Source: Heligmosomoides polygyrus polygyrus (Eukaryota > Nematoda > Chromadorea > Rhabditida > Heligmosomidae). From it: a DNA stretch of 64,000 nt. Location: positions 11,331,298 through 11,395,297 of the forward strand of contig OX377203.1 of NCBI GenBank assembly GCA_947396885.1. Reading direction: 5' to 3'. Shown one piece after another: positions 22,820 through 32,922 of the stretch. The position numbers and the translations under genes are program-made. The notes under the pieces were generated by a model. The model ran no database searches. It had not been told where the DNA came from and worked only from the letters and a program-made list of their open reading frames with translations. Numbering within the stretch: the stretch's first letter is position 1; every line of letters starts with the position of its first letter.

Positions 22820-24098
22820 TTAGGTTGTAACGAATTAAATGGCACTGGCTCGCGCCATTTTTTTGGCGCGTCTTTACGCGTTTGATCAAGAACGAACCGT
22901 AGCACGTGGCATTTAGAAGCGCAAACTTTGCTCTACCGGTGAGTACCAAATTTTTTATGTAAAAGTGGGAAAACTTTAGAGTTTTATTGACTTTTTTGCA
23001 GATGGACAAAAGGGTAATCCGAGGCATTTACTTGTATGAATTCAAGCTGGGCACTACAGCTAAGGAGGCGGACGAGAAGATCAACGCCGCATTCGGTCAA
23101 GGATGTTCCACAATTCGGACGGCGTATCCTTGGTATCAGAAGTTCCGGAATGGAGATGAGAGCTTGGAAGGACATGAAGGTCGTGGGAGGCATAGTGATG
23201 TTGATGAGGACAAGCTGAGAGATGTGGTAGAGGAGGATCCACACAAAGGTACCAGGGAGATAGCGAAGGTTCTTGGCGTCAGTCACAACACAGCTGCCCG
23301 GCATCTGAAGGAAACTGGAAAGACCAAAAAGCTGGAAAGATGGGTGCCTCACGAGCTGTCTGAGGAGCAAAGAAACCGACGATGTCAGATCTCGTCCGCA
23401 CTGCTTCTACGGAACGAAACGGACCCATTCCTTGACCGCATCGTAACCTGTGACGAGAAATGGATAATGTACGACAACAGGCGACGATCGGCACAGTGGG
23501 TGGACAGCGATGAGAGCCCCAAGGTTTTTGCGAAGCCGGAATTGCACCAAAAGAAAGTAATGGTGACAGTATGGTGGTGTTCGCCGGGAATTATTCACCA
23601 CAGCTTCCTCCCTCCCGGTGAATCCATCACGGCAGAGAAGTACTGCATTGAAATTGAAGAAATGATGAAAAAGTTGAAGGATATCCGGCCGGCCTTGGTA
23701 AACCGAAGGCGAGTCCTCCTTCTGCACGACAATGCTCGTCCCCATGTAGCACGAATGACGTTGCAGAAGTTGAATGAGCTGAGCATTGAAACTCTACCAC
23801 ATCCTCCGTTTTCTTCCGACCTCTCCCCAACAGACCACCATTTCTTCAAGCATCTTGGCGACTTCTTGGTAGGGAGAATATTCAAATACCAACAGGATGC
23901 CGAAAGCGCCTTCGAAGATTTCGTCAATTCCAGAACTTCTGGTTTTTATGCTACTGGGATAAAAAAGCTTGTGTCACGTTGGCAAAGATGTGTAGAATCA
24001 GAAGGTTTTTATTTCGCTTAATAAACTTGCCTACAAGCCGAGATATTAACTGCTTAAATTTACAGTGGTTCAGTGCCATTTATTTCGTTACAACCTAA
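22820..24098 (+). mobile_element. Complete mariner transposon
   Basis: The 28-bp terminal inverted repeats start TTAGGTTGTAACGAA at 22820 and end with the complement at 24098, with one internal mismatch. Both ends are flanked by TA (22818-22819 and 24099-24100), the mariner target duplication. Length is 1279 bp. The single transposase frame is intact, so the copy could be active or recently active. It is nested in the hAT-like element. The size and D,D34D type resemble hookworm mariner elements such as bandit, but identity could not be tested here. Confidence 0.95.
23002..24021 (+). CDS. Mariner transposase, D,D34D, intact
   Basis: Catalyses cut-and-paste transposition of the flanking mariner at TA sites. 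The frame from ATG 23002 encodes 339 aa; an upstream TTG-started extension is unlikely. An N-terminal helix-turn-helix pair covers about residues 1-105 (YEFKLGTTAKEA; GTREIAKVLGVSHNTAARHL). The WVPHEL linker motif is present (residue 114 on). The catalytic triad is Asp151 (VTCDEKW), Asp243 (LLLHDNARPH) and Asp278 (SPTDHHFF), with 34 residues between the last two. The usual YSPDLSP motif is FSSDLSP here, a Pro to Ser change next to the active site. There is no stop or frameshift. Length matches the family (about 340-350 aa). A TTTTTTGCAG just before the ATG could act as a trans-splice acceptor. Confidence 0.95.
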   Translation: MDKRVIRGIYLYEFKLGTTAKEADEKINAAFGQGCSTIRTAYPWYQKFRNGDESLEGHEGRGRHSDVDEDKLRDVVEEDPHKGTREIAKVLGVSHNTAARHLKETGKTKKLERWVPHELSEEQRNRRCQISSALLLRNETDPFLDRIVTCDEKWIMYDNRRRSAQWVDSDESPKVFAKPELHQKKVMVTVWWCSPGIIHHSFLPPGESITAEKYCIEIEEMMKKLKDIRPALVNRRRVLLLHDNARPHVARMTLQKLNELSIETLPHPPFSSDLSPTDHHFFKHLGDFLVGRIFKYQQDAESAFEDFVNSRTSGFYATGIKKLVSRWQRCVESEGFYFA

Positions 24099-24113
24099 TA
24101 TTTTCATGATGGT

Positions 24114-24133
24114 GTCCGACGAGATCGTCGGAC
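24114..24133. repeat. Short palindrome beside the mariner end
   Basis: GTCCGACGA, GA, TCGTCGGAC: 9-bp arms with a 2-nt centre, 13 bp outside the mariner target duplication. Confidence 0.85.
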
Positions 24134-24558
24134 ATTGCCCACGCGGCAGAAAATATGTCCGATGACATCGTAGGACAATTTCGTGAAAGGGTTAAACCGG
24201 AGGTGGAGGATAATCCTACCGTGGTTTGTTCAATACGTAATTAAATGACCCTCAGAACACTAGTTTTATACCTTCAATATAAGATGTGAAGCGCTCGTAG
24301 ATAGTTTAAACTACTTTTGATATCGAAAAGGATTCTTCGAAGTCAAATTATGGAAGTCGAGAAGTGACCTATGAAAGAACTCCTTGTCAGCAGCCCTTAC
24401 ACAATCAATCAAGCAAGCAAAGCGGCATAGTTCATGAGTGTATGGCGCAATAACTATTACATGAGCACTAAATTAGAGTGCTAGAGTGTCGGTGGTTCAG
24501 AATATGTCCGTCGGTACACACATACACCAGTTGTTCGACACCTCAAACTATAGTTTAC

Positions 24559-24580
24559 CTCAAACTTGGGTAATTAAACC
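24559..24580 (-). ncRNA. SL1 spliced-leader sequence (partial or variant SL RNA gene)
   Basis: On the minus strand 24580-24559 is identical to the 22-nt nematode SL1 leader (starts GGTTTAATTACCC, ends GTTTGAG) and is followed directly by GTAAAC, the splice donor context of SL RNA genes. This argues against a reverse-transcribed trans-spliced mRNA, which would continue into coding sequence. Further downstream the sequence does not match the SL1 RNA I know: no AATTTTGG Sm-site is evident, and AGTTTGAGGT is repeated soon after. It is therefore probably a truncated or rearranged SL RNA copy. It lies in a 350-bp segment unique to hAT element A'. Confidence 0.65.
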
Positions 24581-25280
24581 AAAACTTTAATATACAAATA
24601 CAGTATATATAAGAGCGCCCTAAAAACATCTTACAAACAGAATGAGAAATAGAAAAATGAAACATGAGAAGAGCGCCATGTGTGTTTTCCCATATGACTC
24701 TTTTATAGGGAGTTTTTTGTTTGCATAGCTGCACAATCTGATAAAGCTCTAAGCGAAATTCCTCACAGTATCCCACGAAATCGTCCTATGATCGCGAGAA
24801 AGTCGCGATAAGCACATCAGAAAACGCCACATGCCTCCCATCTAAAGTGCTCTAGAAACACTATTTTGAAATGGAACTCTTCAATGATACTTTTTGGATT
24901 CTTTTTGTTGGATTTCCATGACATAATTTTGTTCGCAGCTCCATTTTCTGTTTTCTGGCCAATTTTTTGGTAATTTTTCCAGAGATTCCGCCCATTCCTG
25001 ATCCTCATCCTCATCTTGTAGGTATCACCGTATACCCACGACATCTATTCCAAGATGGACGAATCCGGAGCCAGGTCGAGAAGGAGCTGATCTTCCTGCT
25101 GGCTGTTCAGATATCTCTTGAAGACGTCGAGAGATCCTCTTCCAGTCCTAGTGGCGCGAATATCGACAGAGATCGAGGCCTTCTCTGCCGATCGCCTATC
25201 CCTAGGAGATGGTCCGAGGTGTGAGGCCCATTGTCGTGGTCGCCTGAAGTGTCACCAAGGGCACGGATGGCCGACCTGAG

Positions 25281-25288
25281 CATATAAG
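25281..25288 (+). promoter_or_regulatory. TATA-box-like element of the lectin gene
   Basis: CATATAAGG lies 43-50 bp before the start codon at 25331, after about 280 bp of non-transposon sequence (25009-25280) that would hold the proximal promoter. The hAT-like element ends at 25000. Confidence 0.55.
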
Positions 25289-25330
25289 GCAGTCGAGGCA
25301 GTGTTAGGACGACACTGATCGTCAGCAACA

Positions 25331-28059
25331 ATGCTGCTGAGGTGAGTTCTTCAGGTGTTTCTAAATAGTAGATGACTTGGTTCCAATTCGAGAATGGATG
25401 TTAGATGTAACTAGATGAGATTAGATTAGTTAATTGGGTGGGCATTTCTTCTGCTATATGTAAGGTACACCCCTTAAGTTAGACGAAACGAGTGTTTCAC
25501 AATTTAGACGTTTTGTTCGCTTTTATTTACCTAAGGATTACTGTAGTAGTTGCAGAAGTCTCTGCCTGTTCTTCCCTAGGCTTCACCAATGTCGATCAAT
25601 GTAACGTTGTTCAGGTACCTCGTAATCTTCTCACTGCTTCTGGGAGCTTTCTCCGCTCCCGTGGAGCAGTCCCAATGCGGTTGCCCTGAGGAAGGCACTC
25701 CTACAATCGACTGGCTTACCGGTAGGTTGTTCATGCTTTCTGAAGTTCTTCTACTTGAGGGGAAAACCTCAAGGAATTGTGGTGCAATATTACGCTTTCA
25801 CGCTTGTTCCGCCCAACTAGGAAATCACTGTCTTCGCTAAGCTCGTCGATTTCAGCCGATCCGTGCTGCTGCAATCAGACGGAGGGGGAGGACCTCGCCA
25901 CCAATGCCACTGAGCCGCTGTGCATTCCGAAGGACTGTTGCTGCAAAGGATGTCCCCAGCCAGCCGCTGCGACTGGGTCGCCTTCAGCTACCACTACCGT
26001 AGACCCTGTCCTGTTGATGATGTCCTCGCCAGAACCAGCTGAGCCGACATCTGCTTCTGAAGACGGTATGATGAGTAGTAATGACACTATGGTGGAACCT
26101 ATGGAGGAACCTACGCCTTCTACGGGGACCCCGTGTCCTCTTCCCGAAGCACATAACGCTTCTATGACTACTGTTGAAAGTAGCACCAGCACGACTACAG
26201 TAACGACGACTACGACCTTGGAGACGACGACTGAACCGATGGAGGCCAACAGCACCGTTGAGGATGCGCCTGTGGTCGATGATGTGATCAGCGAAGTACC
26301 TGCTGTCGTTGTGGCAGCACAGGCACCTTCAGGAGGCTGTGGTTGCTGTGGTAATTCGCCTGTGAGTTCTGTTGCTGTAACTACGGTATCACCCACCGAG
26401 GGGATGCCCACTACCGCGGTTCCCGAGACAACTATGACCACTACCACGACCACTTCTGAAGCGCCCATCACGACCACAACAACGACCGAGGCCTCCACTA
26501 CCTCTATCGGGACTCCTTCAAACTGCTGCTGTTGCGGAAAACATCCTCTGGGATCTCAGATGCCTACGGAGATGACTTCCACGACGCCTTCTGAGCCAGC
26601 CGTGGCCAGCGAAGCTTCTTTAGAAACAACTATGGCTAGTGAGGTCCACGAAACCACCACATACGCGATGGACATGGTAGCTTTCGAGGCAGTTAATGGC
26701 TCAAGCCCGGTTCCTATGCCTAGTGCGAGTGCCCCATGTTCCCCTCAGAACTGCTGCTGCAAGTGCCCGCTGTTTGACGATTCAAATACGACGGCCGCCG
26801 CGGAGATGACCACTACCGCTCCTACTGATGAGCAGTACCTCTTATACTTCTACCCTACTGAGGCTCCTACGACAACGACCATGACGACTACCACGACAAC
26901 TACCACCACTACCGAGGCTCCTACGACAACTACCACCACTACCGAGGCTCCTACGACAACTACCACCACTACCGAGGCTCCGACGACGACTACCACTACT
27001 ACCGAGGCTCCTACAACGACCACAGCGGCACCATTGGCTACTAGACGCAGTAAGTAACCAGCACACACCGTTAGCTACCATATCCTGACAATAAACCGCT
27101 TCAATTTCAGTGTGCATGTGTGGAGGAGCTCTGGCAGATCCAATAAGCACCACCACCTCCACCACCACTACGGCTTCAACGACTAGAAGAGCAGCACCGA
27201 GAATGCGTAAGTTACTTTTGGAGACATCCACCGCTAGACCTGAACCTACTGATGCTCAAGTTTAGGCTGTGCATGCGGCAGAGGTCGTGCTCGAGCCAAC
27301 TACCAGCAGGCGCAACCAGCTCCGACGGCACAAGCGGCTCCACAACCCCAACCGGCTCCACAACCCCAACCGGCTCCACAACCCCAACCGGCTCCACAAC
27401 CCCAACCGGCTCCACAACCCCAACCGGCTCCGAGACCGGAGCGGATGCACAATGCAGAGCGGGACCTTCCGATGTCGTCGCCGATGGCTGGAGAGAAGGC
27501 GGCTTGTCCTGACGGCTGGCTGAAGTACCACGAGTCGTGCTACTACATGGAATCGACGAAGATGGACAGGGAACAGGCGCAGAAGGCGTGCGACGAGAAG
27601 GGCGCCATGCTGTTCGTCGCCAACTCGCAGGAGGAATTCGTGAGTACAACTCTTTCCGCTAGGTCGGTCATGTTCACTGAGCGTAAGTGACTTGATTTTA
27701 GAGAGAAATCGCCAGCAAGTCCACGAAGTACTACTGGAGCTGGATCGGTCTCACCCAGGGCGCCGGCAGCAGCAGACCGACGTGGACCGGCTCCGCTGGC
27801 ATGGATCCGACGAGGGTGTAAGTTGATGGAGTGCTTCTGATGCCCTCGGAGGAAGTCCTTCAGACGGCCGAACCTTATCCATTTCAGAAAATGGCTCATC
27901 ACGCCGTTCTCGTCGGCGAGCAACGGCTGGTCGACGGCGTCCACCTGTGCCGCCTACTACAACATCGACACCTACTCGATCACCTACGTCTACTTCTACC
28001 CGTGCACGTGGAGCTTCTACTCGATCTGCGAACGAAACTCCACCTTGGCCTACTTGTAG
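25331..28059 (+). CDS. Secreted mucin-like C-type lectin, seven exons
   Basis: Exons: 25331-25341, 25615-25721, 25856-27049, 27111-27206, 27266-27639, 27702-27817, 27888-28059. All introns are GT-AG with consistent phases, giving 689 aa. Residues 1-18 form a signal peptide (YLVIFSLLLGAFSA). Residues about 40-437 are Thr/Ser-rich and mucin-like, with seven Cys-rich knots spread across exons 3-5 (such as PCCCN, DCCCKGC, GCGCC, NCCCC, NCCCKC, then MCMCGG and RCACGR). A tandem EAPTTTTTT repeat and a Pro-Gln-Ala repeat (about residues 494-524) follow. The C-type lectin-like domain is about residues 550-685 (CPDGW, SCYYM, YYWSWIGL, CTWSFYSICE). EPN/QPD and WND calcium-site motifs are absent, so classical sugar binding is uncertain. 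Predicted to be extracellular and heavily O-glycosylated. Exon 1 of 11 nt is inferred from phase and signal peptide. Confidence 0.88.
26863..27022. repeat. Coding tandem repeat (Glu-Ala-Pro-Thr-rich)
   Basis: About five copies of a 30-33-bp unit GAGGCTCCTACGACAACTAC encode EAPTTTTTTT in exon 3 of the lectin gene. Copy number is likely to vary between alleles or assemblies. Confidence 0.9.
27339..27430. repeat. Coding 18-bp tandem repeat (Pro-Gln-Ala)
   Basis: Five copies of GCTCCACAACCCCAACCG encode APQPQP in exon 5, between the Cys/Thr-rich region and the lectin domain. Confidence 0.93.
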
Positions 28060-28082
28060 ACGATCACCACAGGTGTAGAAGA

Positions 28083-28325
28083 CCAATGTAGATAAAGAAG
28101 GATTTGTGAGGTTTCTTGGTGTGTTGTTGACGTGGCGCAATCGGTGAGAAATTTCGTGGAACTTCTGAATTTTCGTTACCTGTGCGATGTATAATATTCA
28201 ACGCTGTTTCTGTTTGTTGTTTTGTGGGTTTTTTCCTTTCTTAGGTTCGCTATCCTTGTAATATATGAGTTTCGGGTAATAAATAATATTCACAATGTGA
28301 CGATGCTCTGGGATCGATAGGGTGT
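28083..28325. repeat. 3' flank of lectin gene, duplicated inverted at 22141-22392
   Basis: It begins about 24 bp after the lectin stop codon and runs to the 3' end of the minus-strand RTE. A GTGGCGCAATCGGT segment resembles a pol III A box, but no B box follows, so no tRNA or SINE is called. Confidence 0.8.
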
Positions 28326-28329
28326 TTAT

Positions 28330-29690
28330 TTATTTATTTATTTATCATCAACGTCCAAACAACCTGCCTAACAATTGTAGCAATAGTGACAAAGGATCAG
28401 CGCAATGGTCACATACATCACCTGTCGTCCCACTGGTCATCGAGTTGCTCGAGTGGGAGCCATCAGCGTCTCTGTTGGTCCCTATCGCGTGCCAAAGTGC
28501 TCCAACGGCCTCTCCTCCCCCGAGGGACACGAACAGCGTCATATCGGTCGTTCAGGGCTTTCACGAAGAAGTCCGACCTACGCGTTGGTGGGCGTCCTGG
28601 TGTTCTCTTGACATCCCGCGGAATCCACTCCGTGACGGGTCTCGTTTAGCGGGTGTCTGCGAAGCGCATTACGCGGTCGGCCCACCTAATTTTCGCGAGA
28701 GAAGCTCTTCGGAGAACTCCGGAGGCGTTCTCTCACTTGCGTGACACGTGTCATTCCGAGCATCGTCCTCTCGATTCCACGCTGCGCGACGCTGATCGCG
28801 TGTTCATCCTGCTTTCGTATGGCCCAGGTCTCTGGGGCGTATTTTAGGGCAGGAAGAACAGTGGAGTCGAATAGGTGGGCACGGAGTCGGACGTTCTTCG
28901 TCTTCTTCGCGACTTCTTCGACGCTCTTGAAAGCTCCCCAAGCCGCTCGTTCCTCCTGCTCAGCTCTGGCGCTAGGTCGTTGGCCATATTGACCTCATGA
29001 ACATCGTCTTCGTAAGATTCAGCTGCAGTCCAATGTTCCCACATACACGATCGAAGTCGGCCAGCATTCGCTCCGCCTGGCTGATGCTCGGTGTTATGAG
29101 CACAATGTCGTCGGCGAAGCGAAGATGGTGCAGTTGCCGGCCGTCGACGTTCACTCCCATGCCTTCCCATTCTAGTTCGCGCATGACGTTTTCGAGGGTG
29201 GCGCTGAAGAGCTTCGGGGATATGGTATCCCCCTGCCGAACCCCTCTCTTTATGTCGATGAGGACGTCGTTGTAGAATGGTGAGATCTTGGTCGTGAATC
29301 CACTGTACGGATCTCGAAGGACTCTGATGTACTGAGTAGGAACACCCTGATTGAGCAGGGCTTCGGGGACCGCTTCAGTTTCGACGGAGTCGAATGCCTT
29401 CTTCAGGTCGATGAACGTAAGGCACAGCGGCAGCTTGTACTCTCGCGACACTTCGATGAGCTTCGTAATGGTGTGTATGTGGTCGATCGTGCTGAATCCT
29501 CTCCGAAATCCTGCTTGTTCGCATGGCTGTCCTTCGTCCAGCGTTCTACTAATCCTATTCGGGATGACTCGAGTGAACAGCTTGTAGACTACGGACAACA
29601 GGCAGATCGGGCGATAGTTGCCAACGTCGTGCACGTCTCCCTTCTTGTACAGCAAAACGGTCCTGCTGGTCTTCCACTGAGGTTATCGCA
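28330..29690 (-). pseudogene. RTE reverse transcriptase, 5'-truncated, minus strand
   Basis: On the minus strand 29655-28972 reads one long frame with GDVHDVGNYRPICLLSVVYK, EQAGFRRGFSTIDHIHT, LTFIDLKKAFDSVETEAV, RGVRQGDTISPKLFSATLE and RFADDIVLITPS, so the RT core is intact in sequence. After about 28990 the frame is broken: a deletion removes NGWVSDAPF-like sequence. The C-terminal domain continues to about 28340 in other frames. The 3' tail is an AAATAAATAAATAAATAAA run. The 5' end starts at the QWKTSRT codons, like the copy at 14.86 kb. Same family as 20690-22140. Confidence 0.88.
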
Positions 29691-32084
29691 CCCAGTCCAT
29701 AACCGCTTGGATTCCGTTGACTTTTCCTCTAGGAATGACCTGCTTCTTATCTGCTGCGGGGATCTAATTGTTTATGGATTCGCAATAGGTTCTGTTGTCA
29801 AAAAAATTTCTCGTCACTGGAAGCTCTGGTGCGTACCATCTGCGAAGTGCGTCAAAAGTCTCCTGCATCTCTTCATCTGCACGTTCTTCATTTGGAGCGA
29901 GAGGAAATGTGCCGTCTGTTGTCGGTGAGGGCGAAGACCTAGCTTCCCTATGACCATGTTTCTCGCAGAGATAGCGCTGCAGTCTTCCTCATTGGGCGGC
30001 GAAGAAATTTTCTCACGAATATTTTTATGCTGTCAGACGTTGCAACAGAGACCTTTCCACCTCATCTTTTCCTGTCCAATGTTCTTTCGAGCTGCTCGAA
30101 CCGTTCAATCGTGTTTCAGACCAATCGCTGGAAAACAGATAGAAGATGAGCAATTTTCTTCGATTCACGACCTTCGTGGTGCAGACCGATGATGGCGGCA
30201 CGCTTCAGATGAGCTTTAACCATAGTTTAGAATGCAAAAACGTACACATAACTTTTCGTGTAGCATACTATAAGCAAACCACAAAATAATAGCACTTGAA
30301 TTTCCAGAAAAAATGTAGCTCGCGGTTCAAATCCGGAAATTTTCGCCGAGACTCCTTATCAACGCGCACCCTGTTCTATTCAAATTGGAATAAAATAAAT
30401 TAAAAATCGAGTTTTCCAAATGTTCTCGATTATTCATAAACGTTACATTGATCAAATATTTACCATTTTCACATCAAACAGAACACTCTTATAAGCTAGC
30501 CCAACCCTTTCAAATCAAATTATATTCTCCTTAAATCAATATGAGCTTCTTTTACGTTAAACTAAAGACTCCTAAGCTAAAATAACTTTTTGCTCAAGGA
30601 AGAAGAATTTTAGCACAACTTTCTTTAAAATTTAATTCACTTACTCACAGTAAATACATTGCTTGCAGTTTGACATATTTCATATTTTTTAAGAACGCTT
30701 CTTTTAAAGGACAAGGAAGGAGTAGCTGTGTTTTAGTGCCAAAGGAACAGACTGTACCATGCTCTTGTCCAAGATTTCTATGCAATTGATAGTAACACTT
30801 CTCGACTGCAGTTTAATATCTGGAATTACACACCAGAAAGCACTGTAATGTAAAAGAATAGTAAAGAACAAAGATATGTCACTTTCATGCCTTATGAAAG
30901 CAGCATTTACACTGTAAATCAGCCATATAAAAGCCGCAACGAGCTCTTCGAGCGCATGGCGCGATCGTGTGTTTTGATGAGCTACATGATTTGCACCTTT
31001 TTGCGCTTTAAAACAACATTTATTTTATTATTTTCCTTAGAGAATAAAATTTTTATAAAATTATTAAGCTCATTCGAGCAGCTAAGCTCCTAAAATTTTC
31101 AAATTTTCCTGAACAAAAAATTTTTCCAACTGTCTTATGGAGATTCTGTAGTTTAACTTATAGAAAACTCTTTTTGATTTTAAAATTTCAGAAGAATCAA
31201 GTTTGTTTAGAAAGGTGTCCAATTTAACGTGAAATGGTATATTCGATTCCGAACACACAAAACTTCACTATTCAACACCCTTTGAATATTCGAAATGTTT
31301 GCAGCGCATAAGTATACTGTAGTACCACTTCTGCAAATTTTTACGAGGGCATAAGTGTACTGTGTACCACTTCCAGTTGTGTAAGTTGTTATTTCCCAGA
31401 ACAGAGTTAACAGTGTCAATATATGAACTCCACTATGGTCGCGGACACGACTGCTGCTCTGTGCTGTGATTGGCTGGGCGGGCGCGCTTTATCACGTGAT
31501 CTCCTGCCGATTAGGTGCTTCGAGCAGCCTGAGCCATGGGAGAATGGTTGGCGCCAGCGATCGATCGGATCAAGCTCCGCCCTTCCGACACTGTCAGTCG
31601 ACATCGATCGTCCCTGCGCTCCTGCGGTGGAGTCAGCCGCTACTTCGTCTATACCCTCATCCTACGGGATGGCTATCATTGAGCCACGGTTCTGCACTGC
31701 GTTGACACTGGTAACAGCATCAGGGCTCGGACTCATGCACGCGGTCAGAAACAAATCCTACCCCCGTTTTACCTCGTCGGCCACTTACCCGTCACTTTCC
31801 GGGAAGTTACCTCTGTTTCTGATTCATGACATCCAAAGCAAATTTTTTGCTCCGCTGCTAGGGGAAGATTGCATTGGGCCAGAAATTGGCAGCGAAGCGA
31901 AACTGTTGCTATGAAGGTAAATGTTACACGAGGCTCTGGAGGGATAGCATTTACCTCGAAACTTACCTCTGGTTTTCCCCGCCGCGCGTTCATGAATTGC
32001 GTGTAAGTTTGGAGTGGCGGTAGGTTTCGTACTTACCTGCCGGTAAGTCGTTCATGAATCCGCGTTCAGGAAAATGCCGTGGTC

Positions 32085-32147
32085 AATAAAGAATAGGACC
32101 AGAAACTCTCGATCGTAAACCGAGGTTTTTTAGTCCTATTCTTTATT
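32085..32147. repeat. Inverted repeat, 15-bp perfect arms
   Basis: AATAAAGAATAGGAC at 32085-32099 and its exact complement at 32133-32147, with 33 bp between. Confidence 0.9.
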
Positions 32148-32841
32148 TCCATCCTGTGTATAGTATTCCTACTACGTATCGTAATAAATCCCTTGGAGTT
32201 GGCGGGTGTCCAGCCGGAGGAATTGAGCGAGTCCCTCATATGCTTCTTGCTTACTGCGCAGACGGCACGCGGAAAGCTGCGCGGGTTGGACTAGCTGTCC
32301 GATGTATATTCGTGTGGGTGTTGATTTCTGTACATCTTTCCTATTGCGTCTGGGCGATCCATAGACGCCTGGGAAGAGCGGAGTTAGGTAGCAAAGGAAA
32401 AGAAAAGGTCAGTCCGCGGCAGCCAGAGTTTCGCCAATATGATGGGTAGACAATAGGGCTCGGACAAGGCTAGTTAGTAGAATACCCTTTTTGATGGGAT
32501 AGGTGGCATCTAGGTGACACCGGGTGCTCATATGACGGTCAGGCACGCTGCAGGCATGATGTCAGTCTCTGCCTGTGGAGCCATTGATCGCAATTCGCAA
32601 CAGCTGTATTATTCCATCCCGATCCCCACTGTTGTATCGGTTCACCTCTGGCTCTTTTAAGAAGGAAAGCTCAAAAGCTCAAGGATAAACGCACATGGTG
32701 AACATCGCGAAGTTTTAAATGTTCAACTCATTGTGAACTGAACATAGCATCACTTGTAACATAGGACGCTTGAGAAATCATGCTTATTTGAGAGCATACT
32801 TCAAACCACAGATAGGTATCACCACAAAACGAAATCAATAC

Positions 32842-32847
32842 TTTATT
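32842..32847 (-). terminator. Polyadenylation signal of the minus-strand CAP gene
   Basis: AATAAA on the minus strand, about 75 nt downstream of the stop codon at 32923-32925. Confidence 0.7.
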
Positions 32848-32922
32848 GTGATAGAGGCGTCATGACCAAAGCAAGCTAGGGAAAAGGTGACAGAAAAGCG
32901 GTTTGGTTCAAACTGAGCACCT

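Larger units (their letters stand above)
20011..25008. mobile_element. hAT-like composite element A', 4982 bp, with nested insertions
   Basis: Termini CAGGAATGGGCGGAAT (20019) and its exact 16-bp inverted partner (ending 25000) are flanked by ATCCTCAC and ATCCTCAT, an 8-bp target duplication with one mismatch. Left (20019-20650) and right (24210-25000) parts align with those of element A, and both carry the same RTE family in the same orientation. Additional material here is the RTE 3' flank duplicate, a complete mariner, and about 350 bp at 24465-24815 that includes an SL1 sequence and is absent from element A. No hAT transposase is present. Confidence 0.75.
29691..32922. other. No recognised gene
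   Basis: AT-rich for much of its length. 29700-30200 may be further LINE debris on the minus strand but I could not assign it. 31440-32060 is GC-richer, with repeated TTACCTC and GTAAGT phrases typical of dispersed repeats. 30924 has an isolated TATAAAA without a linked exon. Confidence 0.35.

Noticed and set aside
22987..23001. TTG start extending the mariner transposase by five residues
   Set aside because: The ATG at 23002 is the conventional start and follows a TTTTTTGCAG acceptor-like sequence.
25875..26498. Minus-strand Val-rich 207-codon frame
   Set aside because: It is the antisense shadow of the Thr-rich exon of the lectin gene; the plus strand has signal peptide, splice sites and a lectin domain.
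28139..28160. tRNA gene suggested by GTGGCGCAATCGGT
   Set aside because: Only an A-box-like sequence is present; no B box or cloverleaf follows.
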